Shown here piece after piece: positions 1-5,368 of a stretch of DNA of 8,198 nucleotides. How positions within the stretch are numbered: the stretch's first letter is position 1; each line of letters starts with the position of its first letter. The position numbers were made by a program, and so were the translations under genes. A model generated the notes under the pieces. The model was not told the DNA's origin. It worked only from the letters and a program-made list of their open reading frames with translations, and searched no databases. Source of the DNA: Alphaproteobacteria bacterium (GTDB taxonomy: Bacteria > Pseudomonadota > Alphaproteobacteria > Rhodobacterales > Rhodobacteraceae); the NCBI GenBank assembly GCA_030425945.1, contig JAUHZL010000117.1, positions 1 through 8,198 of the forward strand. Direction: 5' to 3'.

Positions 1-1340
1 GGCGCCTGCATCCACGGGCGGTGGTTGGCGTTGCGCCAGCGCGCCATCTCGAAGACGCGGGTCTTGTAGAGGTCCTTGATCGGATTGTAGCCGCCCGCCA
101 TGTCGCCGTAGATCGTGGCATAGCCGACCGCGACCTCGGACTTGTTGCCGGTGGTCAGCAGCATCTCCCCGAACTTGTTCGACAGCGCCATCAGCAGCAC
201 ACCGCGCAGGCGGGACTGGATGTTCTCCTCGGTCAGGTCGGGCGTGGTGCCGGCGAAGAGCGGCGCAAGTGCCTCGGTCACCGCCGCCTGCGGGCCGCTG
301 ATCGGCAGCGTGTCGAGCCGGGTGCCGAGCGCCCAGGCGCAAAGCGCGGCGTCCTCCAGCGAATGGTCCGAGGTATAGGCCGACGGCAGCATCACCGTGC
401 GCACGTTCGCCGGGCCGATGGCGTCGGCGGCGACGGCCGCGACAAGGGCCGAGTCGATGCCCCCCGACAGACCCAGCAGCGCCTTTCCGAACCCGGCCTT
501 GCCCATGTAGTCGCGCAGCGACAGGACCATCGCGCGGTAGTCCTGTTCCCACGCATCGGGATGGCTCTCGCGCACCCCGGTCCGCGCGCGCCAGCCCTCG
601 GCGGTGCGGTCGAAGTCCACGTGGGTCAGCAGGCTGTCGAAGACCGGCATCTGCACCGCCAGCGCACCGCCGGGGTTCAGCACGAAGCTGCCGCCGTCGA
701 ACACCTGGTCGTCCTGCCCGCCCGTCATGTTGAGATAGACCAGCGGCAGCCCGGTCTCGACCACCCGGGAGACCATCAGCGACAGGCGCTGGCCGAACTT
801 GTCGCGATGATAGGGCGAGCCGTTCGGCACCAGGAGGATCTCGGCCCCGGTCTCGGCCAGGGTTTCGGTCACGTCGGGGAACCAGGCATCCTCGCAGATC
901 GGCGAGCCGATCCGCACCGGCCCGACCCGGTAGGGCCCCGAGATCGCGCCGGGCGCATAAAGCCGCTTCTCGTCGAAGACCCCGTAGTTCGGCAGGTGGT
1001 GCTTGTGCGCCAGCGCCACGATCCGGCCGCCCGACAGCACGGCATAGGCGTTGGTCAGCCGGTCGCCCTCGCGCCACGGCAAGCCGACGCCGATCGCCGG
1101 CCCCTCGGCGCAGTCCGCGGCCAGCGCCTGCACCGCCGCCATGGCCGCCTCCGCGAAGGCGGGCTTCATCACGAGATCCTGCGTCTGGTAGCCGGTCAGG
1201 AACATCTCGGGCAGGGCGAGCATGTCCGATCCGGCCGCCTTTGCTTCCGCCCAGGCGCTGCGCGCGGCGTCGGCGTTGGCTGCGATCGCGCCCACCGTGG
1301 GGTTCAGCTGGCCGAGGCTCAGGCGGAAGGTGTCTTGCAT
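1..1340 (-). CDS. nadE: Glutamine-dependent NAD+ synthetase (partial, C-terminus beyond window)
   Basis: Last step of NAD biosynthesis: ATP-dependent amidation of deamido-NAD (nicotinate adenine dinucleotide) using ammonia from glutamine, in the cytoplasm. The window holds 446 codons from the ATG at 1340-1338; family members of this type have about 550 residues, so about 100 C-terminal residues lie beyond the left edge. The N-terminal half is a nitrilase-type glutaminase with its Glu-Lys-Cys triad visible: Glu45 in LPEMFLTGY, Lys113 in AHKHHLPNYG, Cys149 in GSPICEDAW. The C-terminal half is the synthetase with the ATP-pyrophosphatase P-loop SGGIDS at 292-297, followed by the TTGNKSE and YGDMAGGYNPIKDLYK segments typical of NadE. 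The start is supported by an AGAGGG ribosome site a few bases upstream and by the family N-terminus (MQDTFRLSLGQLNPTVG). It is divergent from the MORN gene. Identification is firm; no broken motif was seen. Confidence 0.96.
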   Translation of the reverse strand, partial: MQDTFRLSLGQLNPTVGAIAANADAARSAWAEAKAAGSDMLALPEMFLTGYQTQDLVMKPAFAEAAMAAVQALAADCAEGPAIGVGLPWREGDRLTNAYAVLSGGRIVALAHKHHLPNYGVFDEKRLYAPGAISGPYRVGPVRIGSPICEDAWFPDVTETLAETGAEILLVPNGSPYHRDKFGQRLSLMVSRVVETGLPLVYLNMTGGQDDQVFDGGSFVLNPGGALAVQMPVFDSLLTHVDFDRTAEGWRARTGVRESHPDAWEQDYRAMVLSLRDYMGKAGFGKALLGLSGGIDSALVAAVAADAIGPANVRTVMLPSAYTSDHSLEDAALCAWALGTRLDTLPISGPQAAVTEALAPLFAGTTPDLTEENIQSRLRGVLLMALSNKFGEMLLTTGNKSEVAVGYATIYGDMAGGYNPIKDLYKTRVFEMARWRNANHRPWMQA

Positions 1341-1364
1341 CGGGGACCCTCTTCAGTCGCGCGC

Positions 1365-1393
1365 TATCTAGCAGACTGGCAGGGAAGGGAAAG
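1365..1393 (-). promoter_or_regulatory. Possible nadE promoter (weak)
   Basis: On the minus strand TAGATA (1370-1365) resembles a -10 box. At 17 bp spacing the -35 position reads CTTTCC, which matches the consensus poorly. It would start transcription about 18 bases upstream of the nadE ATG. This is the only AT-richer spot near the gene; low certainty. Confidence 0.25.
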
Positions 1394-1418
1394 GACCGGG
1401 CGCAGCGGCCCTGCAACC

Positions 1419-1447
1419 TTGTCCGTGCGCGGTCGCTCGGGTAGCCT
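1419..1447 (+). promoter_or_regulatory. Possible promoter of the MORN-repeat gene
   Basis: TTGTCC (1419-1424) and TAGCCT (1442-1447) are separated by 17 bp, a plausible housekeeping sigma-factor pair for a GC-rich alphaproteobacterium. The predicted start near 1454 leaves a leader of about 40 bases containing the AGAGGAGAG ribosome site (1478-1486). The rest of the 152-bp divergent spacer 1341-1492 shows nothing else that I can support. Confidence 0.35.
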
Positions 1448-1492
1448 GCCCCCCGACACCGCCGGACCAGCCCCGGCAGAGGAGAGCAGATC

Positions 1493-2923
1493 GTGAGCAT
1501 CTTTCTGAACGGGACCCGTGCGGGCCTCGCGGCGGTCATGTCGCTGGCCCTTGCCTCGGGCGTCTGGGCGCAGGGCGCCGTGACCACCAAGCAGTTCGAC
1601 GACGGCGGCATCTACGAAGGCACGTTCCGCAACGGCAAGCAGCACGGGCGCGGCACCTACAAGCTGCCGAACGGGTACGAGTACTCGGGCGAGTGGGTCG
1701 ACGGCGAAATCCAGGGTCAGGGCACCGCCCGCTTCCCGAACGGCTCGGTCTATGTCGGCCAGTTCGTGCGCGGCAAGCCGGAGGGCCAGGGCGAGATCGT
1801 CTTCGGCGACGGCGCAACTTACGAGGGCGACTGGGACGACGGCCGGATGACCGGTCAGGGCACCGCGCAATACGTGGACGGCTCGGTCTACCAGGGCGGG
1901 TTCCTGAACGCCCGTCATCACGGGCAGGGCGTGCTCCAGCGCACGGACGGCTATGTCTATGACGGCGACTGGGTGAACGGGGTCGAGGAAGGCAATGCCA
2001 CGATCACCTATCCGGACGGCTCGGTCTACGAAGGCACGATGGTCGCGGGCCAGCGCAGCGGCGAGGGCCGGATCACCATGCCCGACGGCCTGATCTACGT
2101 CGGGCAATGGGCCGACGGGCAGTTCGACGGCACCGGCAAGCTGACCCAGCCGACCGGGGATGTCTACGAGGGCACGCTGCGCGCTGGCCTGCGCGAAGGC
2201 ACCGGCAAGATGGTCTATGCCTCGGGCTACGTCTACGAAGGCACCTTCCTCAACGACAAGCGCGACGGGGAAGGCCGGTTCGAGGGGCCGGACGGGTTCC
2301 TCTATGTCGGCGAGTGGAGCGACGGGGAAATGGCCGGGCAGGGCCGGATCACCTATCCCGACGGCTCGGTCTACGAGGGTCAGTTCGCGGGCGGCGTGGC
2401 GCATGGCCAGGGCACCATCACCTACCCCGACGGGTCGACCTATGTCGGCGACTGGGTCAACGGCGTGATCGAGGGCAAGGGCGTCGCCACCTACGCCAAC
2501 GGCATCGTCTACGAGGGCGAGTTCCTCAACGCCCGGACGCACGGGCAGGGCAAGATGACCTACAGCGACGGCTACGTCTACGAGGGCCAGTGGGACCAGG
2601 GCCAGCGCAGCGGGCAAGGCGTCGCTACCTACCCCGACGGCACGGTCTATCGCGGCGAGTTCAACGCCGGTCTGCGCGAGGGGATCGGGTCGATCACGAT
2701 GGCGGACGGCTTCACCTATACGGGCCAGTGGAAGGGCGGCGAGATCGACGGACCCGGCACCGCGACCTATGCCAACGGCGACGTCTACGAGGGCATGTTC
2801 AAGGCCGGCAAGCGGGACGGCACCGGCACCATGCGCTATGCCTCGGGCGAGGTCGAAGAGGGCACCTGGGACGAGAACCGCTACGTCGGCCCGGCGGGCG
2901 AGGGCACCGGCAACGACGGCTGA
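1493..2923 (+). CDS. Secreted MORN-repeat protein, 18 full repeats
   Basis: A 476-residue protein. Residues 1-26 form a Sec signal peptide (Arg9, hydrophobic 10-24, cleavage predicted after Val-Trp-Ala26), so the mature protein should be periplasmic or exported. From Tyr41 to residue 454 it consists of 18 MORN repeats of exactly 23 residues without a single insertion or deletion. A 22-residue degenerate 19th unit (455-476) ends in a Gly-rich tail. Each unit shows Y1, G3, W or F at 5, G8, G12, G14, often Y18, D or N at 20, and G21. Position 5 alternates F and W. MORN units form stacked beta-hairpins, so an elongated rod or sheet is expected. MORN proteins are known as lipid- or protein-binding scaffolds; no enzymatic domain is present and the function here is unknown. 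The start is GTG, chosen because of the strong AGAGGAGAG site 6 bases upstream and the intact signal peptide. It converges on the photolyase gene with an 8-bp gap. Confidence 0.93.
   Translation: MSIFLNGTRAGLAAVMSLALASGVWAQGAVTTKQFDDGGIYEGTFRNGKQHGRGTYKLPNGYEYSGEWVDGEIQGQGTARFPNGSVYVGQFVRGKPEGQGEIVFGDGATYEGDWDDGRMTGQGTAQYVDGSVYQGGFLNARHHGQGVLQRTDGYVYDGDWVNGVEEGNATITYPDGSVYEGTMVAGQRSGEGRITMPDGLIYVGQWADGQFDGTGKLTQPTGDVYEGTLRAGLREGTGKMVYASGYVYEGTFLNDKRDGEGRFEGPDGFLYVGEWSDGEMAGQGRITYPDGSVYEGQFAGGVAHGQGTITYPDGSTYVGDWVNGVIEGKGVATYANGIVYEGEFLNARTHGQGKMTYSDGYVYEGQWDQGQRSGQGVATYPDGTVYRGEFNAGLREGIGSITMADGFTYTGQWKGGEIDGPGTATYANGDVYEGMFKAGKRDGTGTMRYASGEVEEGTWDENRYVGPAGEGTGNDG
1613..2854 (+). repeat. Tandem array of 18 MORN-coding repeats (69 bp unit)
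   Basis: The 1242 bp encode 18 in-register 69-bp units (23 codons each). Units are diverged in sequence, sharing mainly codons for Tyr1, Gly3, Gly12, Gly14 and Gly21 and recurrent strings such as PDGSVYEG and TYPDG. Units 1-9 (1613-2233) and 10-18 (2234-2854) can be aligned pairwise with about 55% amino-acid identity by my hand count (113 of 207), the best pairs being 5/14 and 9/18 (15 of 23 each). Some units match better at other offsets (6/13, 7/15), so later exchange between units is likely. Confidence 0.9.
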
Positions 2924-2931
2924 GGGCGCCT

Positions 2932-4464
2932 TCAGACCGTCTCGCCCGCGTCGAGCCGCTTCAGCCAGCGCGCCGCGTCCCTGAGCACGGCGTCGCGCCG
3001 CTCGGCGTCCATCCGCTCCCACGTGCGGTACATCTGCGCCATGCGCGGGTTCGGCGCGAAGCGGTCGCGGTGCCGGATCAGGAAGTCCCAGTAGAGCAGG
3101 TTGAACGGGCAGGCCTTGTCGCCGGTCTTGGCGCGCACCGAGTAGCTGCACTGTCCGCAATGGTCCGACATCCGGTCGATGTAGGCGCCCGAGCTGACAT
3201 AGGGCTTCGACGCGATGATCCCGCCATCCGCGAACTGGCTCATGCCGACGGTGTTCGGCGCCTCGACCCATTCATAGGCGTCGGCATAGACCGCGAGATA
3301 CCATTCGTGCAGCTCGGTCGGATCGACCCCGGCCAGCAGGGCGAAGTTGCCGGTGACCATCAGCCGCTGGATGTGGTGGGCATAGGCCTCGTCGGCGGTC
3401 TGGGCGACGGCCTGCGCCACGCAGCGCATCCGGGTCGGCGCGCCCCAGTAGAAGGCAGGCAGCGGGCGATGATGACCGAGCGCGTTGCGCGACGCGTAGT
3501 CGGGTCCTTCGAGGAAGTAGATCCCGCGCACGTACTCGCGCCAGCCGATGATCTGGCGGATGAAGCCCTCGACGGCGTTCAGCGGCGCATGGCCCGCCTG
3601 CCACGCGCGTTCCGCTGCGCGGCAGACCTGAAGCGGGTCCAGCAGCCCGGCATTCAGGTAGAAGCTGACCAGCCCGTGATAGAGAAACCGGTGCCCGTCG
3701 AGCATCGCGTCCTGGTAGTCGCCGAAGCGCGGCAGGGCGGTTTCGATGAAATCGTCGAGGGCCGCTTCGGCCCCCTCGGCATCGGTCGCGAACCAGAACG
3801 GGCGCAGACGACCGAAGTTCGAGGGGAACGCCCGTTCGACGAGGTCCAGCACTTCGTCCGTCACGGGGTCGGGATCGAAGCGGCGCGGCACCCGGTCCAC
3901 GCTGTCGGGCGCGGGCTTGCGGTTGTCGTGGTCGAAGTTCCACTGCCCGCCGACGGGCTGGTCGCCGTCCATCAGCAGGCCCGTGCGGCGGCGCATCTCG
4001 CGGTAGAAGTACTCCATGCGCAGTGCCTTGCGGCCCTTGGCCCAGTCCTCGAACCGGGCGTGGCTGGCGAGGAACCGGGTATCCTCCAGCAGCGTGACCG
4101 GCAGCGGCATGTCCTGCAACAGCCGGATCAGCCGCCATTCGCCGGGCTCGGTCGCCAGCACCTCGGTCGCGCCGGTTGCCTCGGCGGCGCGCAGCAGTTC
4201 GCCGGGAATGGACCCGGCGTTGGCGGGGTCGTCGTAGGCCGTGTAGCGCACGGCCCAGCCGTCCTCGCGCAGCCGGGCGGCGAACTTGCGCATCGCGGTG
4301 AAGAGGAAGGCGATCTTCTTCGGGTGGTGACGAACGTAGCTGGCTTCGTCCCGCACCTCGGCCATCACCACGATGTCGCGGTCCCGGTCGGCGGCGGCCA
4401 GCGCGGCCATGCCCGGGGACAACTGGTCGCCGAGCACGAGGATCAGACGCGCGGTGCTCACCAC
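2932..4464 (-). CDS. cryB: FeS-type (6-4) photolyase / cryptochrome (PhrB/CryB family)
   Basis: A flavoprotein of the iron-sulfur bacterial cryptochrome/photolyase (FeS-BCP) family, which uses FAD and light to repair (6-4) UV lesions (PhrB of Agrobacterium) or to affect gene expression (CryB of Rhodobacter sphaeroides). The N-terminal domain opens with RLILVLGDQLSP and contains RHHPKKIAF. The four Fe-S ligands are Cys348, Cys436, Cys439 and Cys452, with spacings 88-3-13 that match Cys350/438/441/454 of PhrB as I recall them. At the same two-residue offset His363-His364 match the PhrB active-site His pair, and Trp340, Trp388 and Tyr389 match residues reported in its electron transfer. Length of about 510 is normal. 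The upstream gene ends TGA at 4460-4458. In-frame GTG starts exist at 4464 and 4461; the second overlaps that stop as GTGA and is probably the true start (509 residues), implying translational coupling to the SDR gene. All key residues are present, so it should be active. Repair versus signalling cannot be decided here. Confidence 0.93.
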   Translation of the reverse strand: MVSTARLILVLGDQLSPGMAALAAADRDRDIVVMAEVRDEASYVRHHPKKIAFLFTAMRKFAARLREDGWAVRYTAYDDPANAGSIPGELLRAAEATGATEVLATEPGEWRLIRLLQDMPLPVTLLEDTRFLASHARFEDWAKGRKALRMEYFYREMRRRTGLLMDGDQPVGGQWNFDHDNRKPAPDSVDRVPRRFDPDPVTDEVLDLVERAFPSNFGRLRPFWFATDAEGAEAALDDFIETALPRFGDYQDAMLDGHRFLYHGLVSFYLNAGLLDPLQVCRAAERAWQAGHAPLNAVEGFIRQIIGWREYVRGIYFLEGPDYASRNALGHHRPLPAFYWGAPTRMRCVAQAVAQTADEAYAHHIQRLMVTGNFALLAGVDPTELHEWYLAVYADAYEWVEAPNTVGMSQFADGGIIASKPYVSSGAYIDRMSDHCGQCSYSVRAKTGDKACPFNLLYWDFLIRHRDRFAPNPRMAQMYRTWERMDAERRDAVLRDAARWLKRLDAGETV

Positions 4465-5120
4465 GGCACCCGCTTGCCCTGACCGTCGAAGAACCCGCCG
4501 GTTTCGGACGGACCCAGCCCGTCGAGCACGCCGAGCAGGTTGGCGGCGGCCGCGTCCGGGGCGATGGCGGGGTGGCGGCCGAGGTACTTCTCGGTGAACC
4601 GGGTCGCCACGGTGCCGGGATGAAGGGCAACGACAACCGCCTGCGGATGAGTGCGGGCAATCTCGATCGCGGCGGTGTGGATCAGCTGGTTCAGGGCGGC
4701 CTTGGCGGTGCGGTAGGCATACCAGCCGCCGTAGCCGTTGTCGCCGATCGACCCGACGCGGGCCGAGAGCGCCGCGAAGGCGCAGCGCCGGTCGCGGGGC
4801 ATCAGCCGCAGCGCGTGCTTCAGCACGAGGATCGGCCCCATCGCGTTCAGGTCGAACTGGGCGCGCAGGGCCTCGGGTGTCACCTGCCGCAGGGCCTTTT
4901 CCGGGGTGGCCCCGCCGATTTCCAGCGCCCCTGTCGTCACGAGGATGCGGTCATAGGGTCCGTCCAGCCGTTCGAGCGCGGCGGCGACCGAGCCCTCGTC
5001 GGTCACGTCGAGCCCGTCCGTGCGGCGGGACAGGGTCGTGACGGCCTCGCCGCGCGCGCGCAGGGTCGCGGCCAGCGCGGCGCCGATGCCGCCGCTCGCG
5101 CCGATGATCAGGGTGGACAT
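4458..5120 (-). CDS. Short-chain dehydrogenase/reductase (SDR), C-factor-like
   Basis: A 220-residue cytoplasmic NAD(P)-dependent oxidoreductase with a Rossmann fold. Visible motifs are the dinucleotide loop GASGGIG (7-13), Arg32-Arg33 after beta-strand 2 (favouring NADPH), Asn92 in DLNAMG, Ser119 as likely catalytic Ser, Tyr136-x3-Lys140 in YRTAK, and LHPGTVATRF in the substrate-loop region. The SARVGSIGDN..GGWYAY pattern resembles the C-factor/CsgA-like SDR subgroup. The substrate is unknown. The ATG at 5120-5118 is chosen because it begins the Rossmann strand directly and has GAGGGAG upstream. An in-frame ATG at 5240 would give 260 residues but would run through the divergent promoter and leuA leader region and add a Cys/Arg-rich stretch unlike the family. 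It overlaps the photolyase start by a few bases, so the two form an operon. SDR genes also occur beside photolyase genes in light/singlet-oxygen stress clusters of other Proteobacteria, which suggests, but does not prove, a stress role. Confidence 0.92.
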   Translation of the reverse strand: MSTLIIGASGGIGAALAATLRARGEAVTTLSRRTDGLDVTDEGSVAAALERLDGPYDRILVTTGALEIGGATPEKALRQVTPEALRAQFDLNAMGPILVLKHALRLMPRDRRCAFAALSARVGSIGDNGYGGWYAYRTAKAALNQLIHTAAIEIARTHPQAVVVALHPGTVATRFTEKYLGRHPAIAPDAAAANLLGVLDGLGPSETGGFFDGQGKRVPW

Positions 5121-5146
5121 GGGGGCTGCTCCCTCGGTTCGCCCGT

Positions 5147-5174
5147 CAGCTATGCGGGCATGGGCACAAGTCAA
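5147..5174 (-). promoter_or_regulatory. Possible promoter of the SDR-photolyase operon
   Basis: On the minus strand TTGACT (5174-5169) is a good -35 element. With a 16-bp spacer the -10 position reads TAGCTG (5152-5147), a weak match. Transcription would start about 20 bases upstream of the SDR ATG, including its ribosome site. A short dyad, GCCCG (5141-5145) and CGGGC (5155-5159), overlaps the -10 and could be chance in this GC-rich DNA. I did not find a convincing RpoE-like or RpoH-like promoter, which one might expect for a light-stress operon. Confidence 0.35.
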
Positions 5175-5180
5175 ATCTGC

Positions 5181-5208
5181 TTTTCTTTCGGGGCGCGGGG
5201 TGTATAAC
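5181..5208 (+). promoter_or_regulatory. Probable promoter of the leuL-leuA transcript
   Basis: TATAAC at 5203-5208 is a strong -10 box in otherwise GC-rich DNA. The -35 region is T-rich (TTTTCT at 5181-5186, 16-bp spacer) and only a loose match. The expected start, about seven bases after the -10, falls at 5214-5216, on or beside the ATG of the leucine leader peptide. It lies back-to-back with the presumed SDR promoter, so the two transcripts may compete for polymerase. Confidence 0.55.
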
Positions 5209-5215
5209 CGGGCAC

Positions 5216-5287
5216 ATGAACAAGCCGCTGCATATCGCACGTCCGCGCGCCCTGGGCGCCCTGCTTCTTCTCCTTAGCCGCCTCTGA
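5216..5287 (+). CDS. leuL: Leucine-rich leader peptide of the leuA attenuator
   Basis: A 23-codon open frame (ATG 5216, TGA 5285-5287) lying 81 bases upstream of leuA. Eight of 23 residues are Leu: positions 5, 13, 16-20 and 23. The run of five at 16-20 is encoded by CTG CTT CTT CTC CTT (5261-5275), including codons (CTT, CTC) that appear less used than CTG in the neighbouring genes. This is the design of a ribosome-mediated attenuator sensing charged tRNA-Leu, as in the leu leader of enterobacteria. The stop codon lies inside the left arm of a 10-bp stem, so ribosome position can decide RNA folding. There is no Shine-Dalgarno sequence at useful spacing, and the -10 box is only seven bases upstream of the ATG, suggesting translation of a leaderless mRNA. 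Placement directly before leuA makes the assignment strong despite the short length. Confidence 0.85.
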   Translation: MNKPLHIARPRALGALLLLLSRL

Positions 5288-5329
5288 GCGTGCCTGTCGG
5301 CGCGACCGCTCAGAGGGTTCATTCGCGCC
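5281..5329 (+). promoter_or_regulatory. leuA leader RNA switch: two interleaved stems
   Basis: Stem A is a perfect 10-bp inverted repeat, CCTCTGAGCG (5281-5290) with CGCTCAGAGG (5307-5316), loop 16 nt. Stem B is a perfect 7-bp pair, GGCGCGA (5299-5305) with TCGCGCC (5323-5329). The left arm of B lies in the loop of A and the right arm of A in the loop of B, so they either exclude each other or form an H-type pseudoknot. Stem A begins within the leader peptide end and includes its TGA; a ribosome that reaches the stop would cover the left arm of A and leave B free, whereas a ribosome stalled at the Leu run (5261-5275) would leave A largely free. No T-run follows either stem, so a classical intrinsic terminator is not evident. 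Rho-dependent or translational control is possible. The stems are seen; the mechanism is inferred. Confidence 0.65.
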
Positions 5330-5368
5330 AAGTCACCCAGAACACCGGCTAGACCACAGAGACTTCCC

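Noticed and set aside
21..1496. A 491-codon plus-strand open frame opposite nadE
   Set aside because: It is antisense to nadE, whose catalytic triad and P-loop are intact; the frame resembles no known protein.
1613..2854. CRISPR-like or minisatellite reading of the 69-bp periodicity
   Set aside because: The period is a coding period of 23 codons with diverged units and no spacers; it is explained by MORN repeats.
2924..2931. A bidirectional terminator between the converging MORN and photolyase genes
   Set aside because: The gap is 8 bp and I found no stem with a T-run there or in the flanking coding ends.
1364..3271. A 635-codon open frame on the minus strand, with its own 23-residue periodicity
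   Set aside because: It is antisense to the MORN gene and the 3' part of the photolyase gene. The periodicity is the mirror of the 69-bp MORN units in GC-rich DNA; there is no recognisable domain.
2107..4482. A 791-codon open frame on the plus strand
   Set aside because: It runs out of frame through the MORN repeats and then antisense to the well-supported photolyase. Its composition is Arg/Gly/His-rich, as expected of a shadow frame.
3272..4660. A 462-codon minus-strand open frame overlapping the photolyase and SDR genes
   Set aside because: It lies in another frame of two motif-supported genes and is Arg/Ala/Pro-rich, so it is a shadow.
5121..5240. N-terminal extension of the SDR gene to the ATG at 5240
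   Set aside because: It would add 40 residues of Cys/Arg-rich sequence and overlap the leuA promoter and leader. The ATG at 5120 has a good ribosome site and starts the Rossmann fold directly.
5288..5368. A classical intrinsic terminator with U-tract in the leuA leader
   Set aside because: No run of T follows either stem (GTTCATT after stem A, AAGTCACC after stem B), so I call alternative stems but not an intrinsic terminator.
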